This document shows, piece by piece, positions 22,326 to 30,394 of a DNA stretch of 46,116 nt (position 1 is the first letter of the stretch; every line of letters begins with the position of its first letter). Under the pieces are notes generated by a model. That model did not search any database and had not been told where the DNA came from. It saw only the letters and a list, made by a program, of their open reading frames with translations. This DNA is from Scytonema sp. UIC 10036 (GTDB lineage: Bacteria > Cyanobacteriota > Cyanobacteriia > Cyanobacteriales > Nostocaceae). The position numbers and the translations under genes are program-made. Where the stretch lies: the NCBI RefSeq assembly GCF_009725235.1, contig NZ_WJFC01000098.1:1-46116 (forward strand), in the 5' to 3' direction.

Positions 22326-22643
22326 GTTTCCAACTAATCCGAATTAACCCAATCGGTGGGGTGTACCAAAAGATGAACTAGTAATGCGCGATCACTGGTT
22401 TCCAACTAATCCGAATTAACCCAATCGGTGGGGTCTATCTCAGGAGTTGTAGACATGTTTAAAAAGTTTCCAACTAATCCGAATTAACCCAATCGGTGGG
22501 GCACTCAAGGAAAAAAAGAAGGAGTCTCTAATGTTTAACGTTTCCAACTAATCCGAATTAACCCAATCGGTGGGGCTGGGTGGTATACCACCCAGTAGCC
22601 GCACTAAGTTTCCAACTAATCCGAATTAACCCAATCGGTGGGG
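22326..22643 (-). CRISPR. CRISPR array 2: 5 repeats, 4 spacers
   Basis: Repeats of 36 bases start at 22326, 22398, 22466, 22540 and 22608, with spacers of 36, 32, 38 and 32 bases. All five repeats carry A at position 21, where array 1 has G (AATTAACCC against AATTGACCC). The leader lies at 22644-22861 and cas2-cas1-RT beyond it, all read from the minus strand. The leader-proximal spacer (22576-22607) contains the perfect 20-base palindrome CTGGGTGGTATACCACCCAG. Confidence 0.97.
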
Positions 22644-22861
22644 AGTTCGTCTAGGAGAGCTTACGCAGTAAGGGTTTCAGCCCCCAAATCGACACCACTG
22701 ATGGAATTATAGTATATCCTCCCAAAAATTTAGCAAAACACATAGCTCAAACCCTTATATGGTAAGCAATCGACACCACTCAACGAAAAATATAGGGTTT
22801 CAGCGATTCAGCGAGTGGTGTCGATGAACATCTGAAAGTAACCCTCAAAGAACCCTCAAAC
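22644..22861 (-). promoter_or_regulatory. Leader and promoter of CRISPR array 2
   Basis: TATAAT at 22706-22711 and TTGCTA at 22731-22736, 19 bases apart, as in array 1. ATCGACACCACT is at 22688-22699 and 22769-22780, with the inverse at 22814-22825; the last two make 13-bp inverted arms (22769-22781/22813-22825) just behind the cas2 stop. The sequence is nearly identical to 7163-7380. Confidence 0.8.
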
Positions 22862-23137
22862 CTAGATAACATAATACTTTGGCGGTGGTTGGGGGGTTTC
22901 CCCACCAATAGTTAACACTCTGGACACAGCTTCCTGAGATATCCAATAAAATCGGACATTATCCTCTGCTGGCTTCACTAATTTTTTCACCTGTTCGTAA
23001 AGTTGCCGCATTTCCTCCAAACTTAAAAAACATTCAAACACAGAGAATTGAACTCTTCGCCCGTATCCTTCTAGGAAATTGGACAATTTTGTGCGTTTTT
23101 TATCATTAGGAATATCATACACTACAAGCACTAACAT
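22862..23137 (-). CDS. cas2: Cas2
   Basis: A 91-aa protein: MLVLVVYDIPNDKKRTKLS (the strand with the metal-binding Asp), FLEGYGRRVQFSVFECFLS, then VRFYWISQEAV. Cas2 joins Cas1 dimers into the spacer integrase. It starts directly after the cas1 stop codon and ends 218 bases before array 2. Its last 24 codons survive as a relic next to array 1. Confidence 0.97.
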   Translation of the reverse strand: MLVLVVYDIPNDKKRTKLSNFLEGYGRRVQFSVFECFLSLEEMRQLYEQVKKLVKPAEDNVRFYWISQEAVSRVLTIGGETPQPPPKYYVI

Positions 23138-24277
23138 TTACACTGCTCTTAAAAAAGGTTCATAGAAAACCCCAGATAATAAACTCCGTTTATATCGTCT
23201 AACTTGTAATTGAATTGCATGACGATATGTGACTTGAGATTGTAAATCTGGATGAGAAACTTCTTCATTCATTCGGGCTTCAAATTGTTTAAGAAATACT
23301 CTTCTTGCTGATTGATTTAAGTACACTCCTCCCGTGCTAGGAACTATGTCAAATTCTTGCGGTTTTAGCAAAGAATGATTAATAATATTTAAAACCAAGC
23401 TATCGACAATAACTGACCTCATTTCCTCCATCAAATCAAAAGCTAGATAGGGTTTTTGCTTTTCCCCATAGTGAAAATTACCCAAATAAGGAGAAAGCCC
23501 CTCGACAATAATAAAACTCAAGACATTATTAAACAAAAGCGTGTAACCAAAACTTAACAAAGAATTTACCGGGTCAGTGGGCGGTTGACGGTTACGCAGA
23601 GAAAATTCAAAATTGGGATTAGTAATTAATTTCCCAAAAGCCGGAAAATATCTCGCAGCAGCTATACCTTCATAACCACGTAAAGTATCTAAATTATCTA
23701 CTGAATCCAGCGAATCAATATCTTGACTGATTCCAAAGATAGCTTTTTCTACTTCCGCTATCTTGCGCTTGCGGTTCAATCGCAACAAGAGTTGTTTGGA
23801 ATTCATCAATTTCCCGTAGACGATCGCTTTGGACACATTATACTGAAAATAATCATCATTGCGTCTCTCAACTTGAACGAGCTGGTTTTCTAAATGAGTG
23901 GATTCTTCACTCCATAAATGACCGTGATATTGACCGCTTTGACTGAGAAATAAAACAGGAATTTGTTCTTGCAAACAGGCTTGAATCACGGGAGTTGATA
24001 GTTGAATATTACCAAAAACAAGAATTTGCTGAACTTCTCGGACAGGAACTTCTAATTTAGGTTTATCAGACACATGAATAACAAAACGCTGATAATCTTT
24101 ATAGATACTTGTCCCTTGTTCGATGAGATAAATAGCCGCCATTTCTCGATTCCAAATATTTTTTTGAAAAGGGCTGTTATCCTCTTCGCTTTGAGGAGGT
24201 AATTCTGTTTCTATTTCTGCAAGAAAAGGTTGATGTAAAGTCGCAATATCTGCCATATTACCTTTCCCAACCTCCAA
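23138..24277 (-). CDS. cas1: Cas1 integrase, 3' part of an RT-Cas1 fusion frame
   Basis: If initiated at TTG 24277 the protein is 379 aa; an ATG at 24256 with AAAGG upstream is another possible start. Catalytic residues are E203 (GYEGIAAARYF), H269 (GNFHYGEKQ) and D281 (LAFDLMEEMR) with E284/E285. The frame is open further upstream through about 40 codons (SPEESLSQINSRSPED, ...NPVWEVPPSE...) up to an A9 run at 24394-24402 inside the RT gene, where a -1 shift joins the two frames. RT-Cas1 fusions occur in many type III systems, so the fusion is the likely ancestral and perhaps present product. It acts with Cas2 to insert spacers. Confidence 0.93.
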   Translation of the reverse strand: MEVGKGNMADIATLHQPFLAEIETELPPQSEEDNSPFQKNIWNREMAAIYLIEQGTSIYKDYQRFVIHVSDKPKLEVPVREVQQILVFGNIQLSTPVIQACLQEQIPVLFLSQSGQYHGHLWSEESTHLENQLVQVERRNDDYFQYNVSKAIVYGKLMNSKQLLLRLNRKRKIAEVEKAIFGISQDIDSLDSVDNLDTLRGYEGIAAARYFPAFGKLITNPNFEFSLRNRQPPTDPVNSLLSFGYTLLFNNVLSFIIVEGLSPYLGNFHYGEKQKPYLAFDLMEEMRSVIVDSLVLNIINHSLLKPQEFDIVPSTGGVYLNQSARRVFLKQFEARMNEEVSHPDLQSQVTYRHAIQLQVRRYKRSLLSGVFYEPFLRAV

Positions 24278-24366
24278 CCCAGGTGCGATCGCTGAGAAAC
24301 TCTCTTCTCTTTCTGAAGGTGGAACTTCCCAAACTGGGTTCTTATAATCCTCAGGAGAACGAGAAT

Positions 24367-25323
24367 TTATCTGGGAGAGAGATTCTTCAGGGCTTTTTTT
24401 TTACTAGTATTCTTTCCTGCTTTTTTTTCTTGCTTATCCTCTATTCCCGACTTCAAAGTAACTTTATTCGCATCTACAGGAAAAATCGCATTTTCTAAAA
24501 AACCATGACCTAAAAACCGAAACCCACGCTCAAAACTAGTAATTTGCGTTTTCTCAGTATTTATCGTCAACCCCATCGAATCCAACAGATTGATAATTTC
24601 TAACTTAGCCTGTATAATGCGTTCTTGAGAGCGTGATAAAACTAAAAAATCATCAGCATAACGCACGATTTTTAAATCGGTTGCACTGACTAACTCATCA
24701 AATTCATGGAGATAAATATTAGCCAGAATTGGAGAAATAACTGCACCTTGAGGTATACCCTTTTGAGGTAAAATTAATCCTTCTTGCGTTAACACTCCCA
24801 CTGATATCCAAGATTTTATCAAACATAAGATTCCCAGATTATCAATATGTAGCCTAACCTCTTTTAATAACCTGTGATGGTCAATGTTATCAAAAAACTT
24901 AACTATATCCGCGTCCAACACCCAAAGATAACCCATATCTCGCCAATCAGCAACTTTCTCCACCGCATTGATATAAGATAAATTAGGGCGATAGGCAAAA
25001 CTGACAGGAGAAAACTTCTCCTCCATCAACGGAGAAAGCACATTCAATAAAGCTTGTTGTATGATGCGATCGCGAACGGTAGGTATTTTCAACTCTCTTT
25101 GAGTGCCATTTTTTTTAGGAATAATCACCTGCTTGCAAGGAAGAGGTTGATAATGACCATTAGCCACAGCATTGAGTAATTGATAAAGATTAACAGTTTG
25201 ATTGCAAGCAAAATTCCCAATTGTTTCTCCATCAACCCCAGCACAACCGCGATTTTCAGCAACCTTTTCCCAAGCACGTTGAAAATTCTTGATATCCAGA
25301 AATTCGCTAGTAAGATCGGTCAT
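24367..25323 (-). CDS. Reverse transcriptase of the RT-Cas1 type
   Basis: A 318-aa protein, group II intron-like RT. It has AWEKVAENRGCAGVDGETI (opening), VLDADIVKFFDNIDH (139-149), PQKGIPQGAVISPILANIYL and the active site RYADDFLVL (YADD 222-225), then GLTINTEKTQI and FRFLGHGF. It lacks a maturase domain and instead runs into a Lys-rich end. After an A9 run the 0 frame stops within 9 codons, while the -1 frame continues into cas1. The cas1-linked RT lineage makes spacers from RNA in characterised systems. The sequence around 25324 shows no strong SD. Confidence 0.92.
   Translation of the reverse strand: MTDLTSEFLDIKNFQRAWEKVAENRGCAGVDGETIGNFACNQTVNLYQLLNAVANGHYQPLPCKQVIIPKKNGTQRELKIPTVRDRIIQQALLNVLSPLMEEKFSPVSFAYRPNLSYINAVEKVADWRDMGYLWVLDADIVKFFDNIDHHRLLKEVRLHIDNLGILCLIKSWISVGVLTQEGLILPQKGIPQGAVISPILANIYLHEFDELVSATDLKIVRYADDFLVLSRSQERIIQAKLEIINLLDSMGLTINTEKTQITSFERGFRFLGHGFLENAIFPVDANKVTLKSGIEDKQEKKAGKNTSKKKALKNLSPR
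24394..24402 (-). other. A9 slippery run joining RT and cas1 frames
   Basis: On the coding strand: AGT AAA AAA AAA GCC in the RT frame. The zero frame ends at TAA (24367-24369). Re-reading one A gives AGC CCT GAA GAA and an open frame through to Cas1. A AAA AAA is a classic -1 slip heptamer, and A9 also allows polymerase slippage. A true indel or an assembly error gives the same picture. Confidence 0.7.
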
Positions 25324-25885
25324 ATAGCTTACATTTTTTCAGGTATACTTTACTCGTTCAAAAAACTAGTACTCCGCCACATTAATTTTGAGGAACTGTA
25401 GAAACTTTGTACTACCTCGTTCCCAGGCTCAGCTTGGGAATGCTAGACTTGAGGCTCTGCCTCCAATACTGCTAGGATAAGGGTCATAATCTCTGTCAAG
25501 ACGCTTCAAACAGCCAATACTACTCGGAAAAGAATTGTTGTGGGTTGGGCAAACCATTGGAGAAACTCAACAAATGTCTGCAAATGTTGGGTTTCGTTCC
25601 TCAAACGCCACATCGCTCAACTCTGGAAACCAGAGCACGCGAGTGGCTCCCCAACCTACGTATTTTCGTATTTTTAACCAAAACCTACGCAGTATTGCTT
25701 CAAACAGCGCGTCTCTACATATTGGAAAATTGTGCTAACAAACCTTAACCGACAAGTATTAGCTCTACCTCCTGTATCGCGAGGCGGAGCCTCTAGTAAT
25801 GCATTCCCAGGCTGAGCCTGGGAACGAGAGAGTGGTCAGGTGGTCACTGTTCACTGTTCACTGTTCACTGGTCACTGTTCACTGT
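25324..25885. other. Gene-free stretch of dispersed repeats
   Basis: It contains cyanobacterial repeats: GTTCCCAGGCTCAGCTTGGGAA (25421) and TTCCCAGGCTGAGCCTGGGAA (25804), a GAGGC-rich pair, and a tandem CACTGTT STRR (25845-25905). Two overlapping frames at 25535-25748 look like repeat-derived sequence, not genes. Confidence 0.6.
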
Positions 25886-26476
25886 TCACTGTTTACTGTT
25901 AAACTTGCTAACAACGTCGTTTAATTCCCGTACTAACCAAGAATTAGGATCGGTGGTTAAAAAGAATTCTGCTAGAGTGCGGTAGTACCATAACGTTCCT
26001 TCCTTACCACCTTTAAACTTTTCCCAAGTTGCTTCCCCTTCCCTATCCAAATCTCTTAAAATAGAACGCGCATTATGCAATTTATCTGCTAGCGCTACTC
26101 TGCGAACTGAAGCGGAAGCATAACGCAATTTTTCAATGTATTGCTCTTTGCGTTCTTTCCAAGGCGGTTTTGGTATGGTATCTGCATCGGTACAACCATC
26201 AACGATTTCGATGACTCTTTCACCAAACATATTTAAAATGGCTTCGCGGGTTTCTTTCCCTCCTTGGTCTTCCACAGCATCGTGTAATAATGCTGATATC
26301 GCTTCATCTTCATCCCCGCCATCTTCCAAGACTAACGCTGCTACACTTAACAGATGACTGATATAAGGTACCTTACTTCCCTTTCTAGTTTGTTTGGCGT
26401 GGAGTCTGGTAGCGTAAACTAAAGCTTGTTCAAAACGATTCGTTAATTTCGATGCGTCCGTGGCGTTTGTGTTCAT
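25886..26476 (-). CDS. HD-domain phosphohydrolase, SpoT/MESH1-like
   Basis: A 196-aa protein. FEQALVYATRLHAKQTRKGSK, VPYISHLLSVAALVLEDGG, ISALLHDAVEDQGG and FGERVIEIVDGCTD follow the order of the (p)ppGpp hydrolase domain of SpoT and small alarmone hydrolases: H in SH, the HD pair, the ED pair. A later DKLHNARSILRDL is also typical. It likely hydrolyses a phosphorylated nucleotide, perhaps ppGpp. It starts 10 bases after the WYL regulator gene and is almost certainly cotranscribed with it; a link to CRISPR signalling is inference. No synthetase domain is present. Confidence 0.8.
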   Translation of the reverse strand: MNTNATDASKLTNRFEQALVYATRLHAKQTRKGSKVPYISHLLSVAALVLEDGGDEDEAISALLHDAVEDQGGKETREAILNMFGERVIEIVDGCTDADTIPKPPWKERKEQYIEKLRYASASVRRVALADKLHNARSILRDLDREGEATWEKFKGGKEGTLWYYRTLAEFFLTTDPNSWLVRELNDVVSKFNSKQ

Positions 26477-26486
26477 ACTGTTGCGA

Positions 26487-28010
26487 TTATTTATAAAATT
26501 TGTAAGTCGCTTCGATGTCTGTTGTCATGCGGTGTCGTAAATCCCAAGGTAAAATCACTTCTACCTTCGGTCCCCAGGCTCGCAAACGCATGACAATATT
26601 GTTATCATCAGCACGGTAATTGACTTTACAGTAAATATCTGTTTTCGATCGCGATCGCACAGTGGAAAGCAGATATTTTTGTTCTGCTGATGCTGTAGAA
26701 GTGTAAGATTTTACTAATTGTTCTACCTGTTGATGGGAAATTCTTGTAAACATTTCATCCCGTTCGGTTCCTTTGATGTTATTTTCATGAAAATAATAGT
26801 CAAATCTTAAGACTAGTAACTTTTGTGGTTGGTGGATATCAAATCCCCAAGCTTCTGACATTTTTTCTTTAATATCATCAGGAGTTGGTGGATATTTCCC
26901 TTGACATTTATCTAGAAACTGTTTGGGAATATTTGCATCCTCTAAATCTTTTGGTAATTCATCTAACTGAAGAATTCGGTCAAGGCGATAATCATACCAA
27001 TTGATTTGACTCCAACTATTTTCCTGTTCTCGCTTGGGAACTTGACCGTAAGCAAAGAGATAAGGTGCGCGTTGGTAATAGTAAATGCAAACTGGATAAA
27101 CAATACAATCGACAGTATCCTGATATAGTTTGACACTCTGATATGTCAATTTCACCAATGGAATCTTATCATGTTGCCAAAGTTTTTTTAATTGCTCTTG
27201 CAGTGCTTCTACATCATCAGTTCGCTTTGCATGGACTATATATTCTGCATGAATAAAAAATCTTTGAACACCATTAATTGGTTGAGATAAGGAATTATTA
27301 AAAGCAGATAGTTCTTCATTAGTAAACTGGTTAGAAGTCATTTCTATCTTTCTCAGACGGTCTAAGAAACCTTCAGGAAACTTTTCTATTTTCAAATATG
27401 TCTCTTGATTTTTTCTTCCTTTATTGTTTGCTGTTCTTAGCCATCCCAAATTCACTAAGCATTGAAAATCATTTTCTTGTAAATTTCGACTGGTGACCGC
27501 AAACAAACGTCCATCAGATAAAACTTTAGAAAAGCGTTTAGATTTTTGACTGTTGCTACCAGTCACTGAATCTTTGTTCTGTTGGCTCTTTTCCGTAGAA
27601 TTATTAATTATTCCCTCCAACAATAAACTTTTCAATTCCTCAGGTTGGATGGAATAGTATTTTTGGAATGACTGAGACCATTGATTTTCCTCAATATTCA
27701 AACTTGAGAGACATGATGCAAACAACCAATAAGTTAATTTTGTAGCACAGCGACATTCTCCATTGTGTAAGATTGGAGTCTTATCCCGTGAATGTTCTTT
27801 TGCTGCATTTAGAAAAAATAAATCACGCCATTGAAGAAAGGTAAATTCTTCTTCTAAATCTAATTTAACTTCATCAACATCATCTCCATAAATAGAACGT
27901 AAAATAACCCATAGTCTGACTGCTTTCGCTAAATGTTGTTTTAAGGAACCTGGCGCTAACAATTTTAAGACTTCCACACTGGGAAGATAGTTAAAAACTT
28001 CTCTCTTCAT
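26487..28010 (-). CDS. WYL-type CRISPR-associated protein (TIGR03985-like)
   Basis: A 507-aa protein resembling the cyanobacterial CRISPR-associated family TIGR03985. The N-terminus is predicted helical (VEVLKLLAPGSLKQHLAKAVRLWVIL), followed by FTFLQWRDLFFL and a polar linker with many Ser/Asn/Lys. The middle has FIHAEYIVH and IPLVKLTYQSV, and the C-terminal half has the WYL-like order YYYQRAPYLFAYGQVP, INWYDYRLDRI and a strand-rich end with LRAWGPKVEVILPW. WYL proteins bind ligands and regulate CRISPR genes in several bacteria. Site F lies 44 bases upstream, suggesting autoregulation and control of csx3, the bPH gene and the NYN genes. I am confident of the family type but not of its DNA-binding mode. 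Confidence 0.75.
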   Translation of the reverse strand: MKREVFNYLPSVEVLKLLAPGSLKQHLAKAVRLWVILRSIYGDDVDEVKLDLEEEFTFLQWRDLFFLNAAKEHSRDKTPILHNGECRCATKLTYWLFASCLSSLNIEENQWSQSFQKYYSIQPEELKSLLLEGIINNSTEKSQQNKDSVTGSNSQKSKRFSKVLSDGRLFAVTSRNLQENDFQCLVNLGWLRTANNKGRKNQETYLKIEKFPEGFLDRLRKIEMTSNQFTNEELSAFNNSLSQPINGVQRFFIHAEYIVHAKRTDDVEALQEQLKKLWQHDKIPLVKLTYQSVKLYQDTVDCIVYPVCIYYYQRAPYLFAYGQVPKREQENSWSQINWYDYRLDRILQLDELPKDLEDANIPKQFLDKCQGKYPPTPDDIKEKMSEAWGFDIHQPQKLLVLRFDYYFHENNIKGTERDEMFTRISHQQVEQLVKSYTSTASAEQKYLLSTVRSRSKTDIYCKVNYRADDNNIVMRLRAWGPKVEVILPWDLRHRMTTDIEATYKFYK

Positions 28011-28054
28011 GGTGTTGGCTGCTGGTGGGTGTATGTTTATAGATTAGCAGCAGG

Positions 28055-28072
28055 TGGAAAATGCTATTTCCA
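28055..28072 (-). promoter_or_regulatory. Palindromic operator candidate, site F
   Basis: TGGAAAATGCTATTTCCA, perfect 6-bp arms, 44 bases before the WYL gene. Towards the gene it continues CCTGCTGC; site A continues CCTACTTAG. Confidence 0.6.
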
Positions 28073-28091
28073 GGTCGAAAGCTCCGCGTGC

Positions 28092-28231
28092 GAAAAAATT
28101 ACCCCCCTCTGTCCCCCCTTACCAAGGGGGGATGAAAGGGGGGTCCCACATTTGTCCCCCCTTACCAAGGGGGGATGAAAGGGGGGTCCCACATTTGTCC
28201 CCCCTTACTAAGGGGGGATGAAAGGGGGGTG
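28092..28231. repeat. Triplicated hairpin repeat, CCCCCCTTA/AAGGGGGG
   Basis: Three near-identical units of about 56 bases, each with a CCCCCCTTAC..AAGGGGGG palindrome and CCCACATTTGT between them. Dispersed cyanobacterial repeat, expanded in tandem. A TTCCCAGGCGGAGCCTGGGAA hairpin follows at 28251. Confidence 0.75.
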
Positions 28232-28295
28232 TACTTCATTTAACTGAGGCATTCCCAGGCGGAGCCTGGGAACGAGGTGAGGGGGCGAACTCACA

Positions 28296-30236
28296 TTAAG
28301 AAAGATTTTCAATTTCTACAGGTTCAACTGGTTCAGCTAGTTCAAAGCCAAAAATTCGCGAGTAGAAGTACAGTTCCCCATCTAAGGCGCGTTTGATATT
28401 CTGGGCATTGCGGAAGCCATGCTGCTCGCCCTCAAAAGCAACATAGGCTACAGGTAAACCTTTACGCCGTAGAGCTTCGACCATTGCTTCAGCTTGGTTG
28501 GGCGGGACAATCTTATCTTCCAATCCTTGAAAGAAGATCGCCGGACAGGCAAGACGCTCTGTAAAATGGATAGGCGATCGCTCCTGATAGAGTTGACGTT
28601 GTTGTGGGTACGAACCTATGAGACCATCCAAATACCGGGACTCGAATTTATGTGTATCCCTTGCCAGAGCTTCGGTATCACTCACTCCATAGTAGCTTGC
28701 TCCGGCTTTAAATGTGTCTCGGAAAGTTAAGGCACAAAGCGTTGTATAACCACCTGCACTCCCGCCAGAAATTGCTAAGCGATTTGCGTCTACTTCCCCC
28801 CGTTCTACTAAATAAAGCCCACCACAGACACAATCATCAACATCCGCAATTCCCCATTGACCATTTAGCTTTTGCCGATACTTGCGACCATAGCCCGTAC
28901 TACCACGGTAATTCACATCAAGAACTGCTATACCTCGACTAGTCCAGTACTGAATGCTAAAGTTGAGGCTGCTTGAAGTTGCTGCTGTTGGTCCGCCATG
29001 GCTTTTAACCAGTAAGGGAGGTTTTTCACCAGCCGGGGCGGTGTAATCTTGGTTTTGTGGCGGGTAGAATAGAGCATAAGCTGTGTCTCCGTTGGATGTT
29101 GGGAACTCAATTGCTTGAGGTAGCGAAAGATAACCTGTATCTATGGTTATTTCACTAGAACGACGTAAAATCTCAAGTTCTCTTGTCTCTAAATCCATCT
29201 GCACGATCGCTCTTGATTGGGTAGCAGAAGAACCAATAAAGAATACTCGTCCGGAGGCTGCATATAGCGAATCAATTTGCGTGTAAGGAACTTCTATCTG
29301 CTCCAGATTACCTGTTGTTGTATCAAGGCTTGCCAAATACCATATACCTTGCTGAGTATAAGAGCAAATGATGCGGTTAGTTGACTCGATTGCATAGGTG
29401 GACATCCCCAGTAGCCATTGGGGTTTGCCAAATTCAGCCTCCATTTGAGTGAGTGGTTCCACATGACCATTTCGCCACCGATAGAGATTCCACCAGCCTG
29501 TTTTGTCAGAAATAAAGTACAAGTCGCCATCTGGTGACCATTGCGGTTGGAAAATGGATTCCTCTGAACCGCCTGCAATTCGTTCGGTATTTCCTACAGA
29601 ACCGTCTGCTTGCAATTCTCCAACCCACAGTTCTGTACTATCCCAGGGCATATTGGGATGATTCCATGTTATCCAAGCCAAGCGATCGCCATCTGGGCTA
29701 AGGCGAGGTGCAGCATAGAAGTCATTGCCGTAGACTAATATTTGAGGATTGCCATCTCCCCCTAGTTCTAAGCTAACAAGTGTGTTGATTGGTTCGCGTC
29801 CGCCAACAGTATGGTCTTCGGACACGCAAATAATCCGGTGTCTTTTGCGGTCAAACACACCATCTGCATAGCGTATAGTTGCTTCAGGTGTGACGGGAGA
29901 GGGTTGTTTTTCAACATCTTGACGATAAAGACGTTGATCGGCAAAATTGGAAAAGTAAATCGTGCGATCGGCAACTAAGAAAGAGCCTCCTCCATACTCG
30001 TGGACGCGAGTTCGCACATTGAAGGGAGTGGGTGTCACATCAAGAATTTGACCATCTGCTGCTCGTCGGACAACAACAGTCCGTCCTTGCTCCCAAGGAC
30101 GCAACTCGCTCCAGTATATGTCTTCACCATCAAAAGCAATTTGTCCTAATCCGGTCGTGCTTGAAGTTAGCAAATCTGTTGTGATGGGCGATCGCCAAGA
30201 CCCAAATGGTGCTACTTGTGGTTTTAAAATACTCAT
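28296..30236 (-). CDS. S9-family prolyl oligopeptidase (acylaminoacyl-peptidase-like)
   Basis: A 646-aa protein. An N-terminal beta-propeller of repeated blades ([25 protein letters not shown]) precedes an alpha/beta hydrolase. [14 protein letters not shown] marks the oxyanion region. The catalytic triad is S493 in GGSAGGY, about D574 in GLEDKIVPP, and H606 in GEQHGFR. It is a cytoplasmic serine peptidase; no signal peptide is visible. Length is usual for the family. It looks like a normal chromosomal gene and not part of the defence genes. It is divergent from the large operon starting at 30395, with 158 bases between them. Confidence 0.92.
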   Translation of the reverse strand: MSILKPQVAPFGSWRSPITTDLLTSSTTGLGQIAFDGEDIYWSELRPWEQGRTVVVRRAADGQILDVTPTPFNVRTRVHEYGGGSFLVADRTIYFSNFADQRLYRQDVEKQPSPVTPEATIRYADGVFDRKRHRIICVSEDHTVGGREPINTLVSLELGGDGNPQILVYGNDFYAAPRLSPDGDRLAWITWNHPNMPWDSTELWVGELQADGSVGNTERIAGGSEESIFQPQWSPDGDLYFISDKTGWWNLYRWRNGHVEPLTQMEAEFGKPQWLLGMSTYAIESTNRIICSYTQQGIWYLASLDTTTGNLEQIEVPYTQIDSLYAASGRVFFIGSSATQSRAIVQMDLETRELEILRRSSEITIDTGYLSLPQAIEFPTSNGDTAYALFYPPQNQDYTAPAGEKPPLLVKSHGGPTAATSSSLNFSIQYWTSRGIAVLDVNYRGSTGYGRKYRQKLNGQWGIADVDDCVCGGLYLVERGEVDANRLAISGGSAGGYTTLCALTFRDTFKAGASYYGVSDTEALARDTHKFESRYLDGLIGSYPQQRQLYQERSPIHFTERLACPAIFFQGLEDKIVPPNQAEAMVEALRRKGLPVAYVAFEGEQHGFRNAQNIKRALDGELYFYSRIFGFELAEPVEPVEIENLS

Positions 30237-30394
30237 AAGAAGTTACAACGCGAAAGGGGAGATTCAGTTAGAAAATTCTTATACATGATAGAAGATTTAT
30301 CCTGAAAGTACTCTAGGTTGCTGTGTTAGATTGATACAAATAGAACCTTTCTCAGCGTCAAAGTAAGGTTCTCAACAGATGCAAAGGACAAGCT

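Noticed and set aside
25535..25748. Two overlapping 67-codon frames between RT and the HD gene
   Set aside because: They match the style of dispersed repeats in this region and have no SD or recognisable motif.
28494..29974. Several open frames within the S9 peptidase gene in other frames
   Set aside because: Overlap completely with a gene whose domains and catalytic triad are clear.
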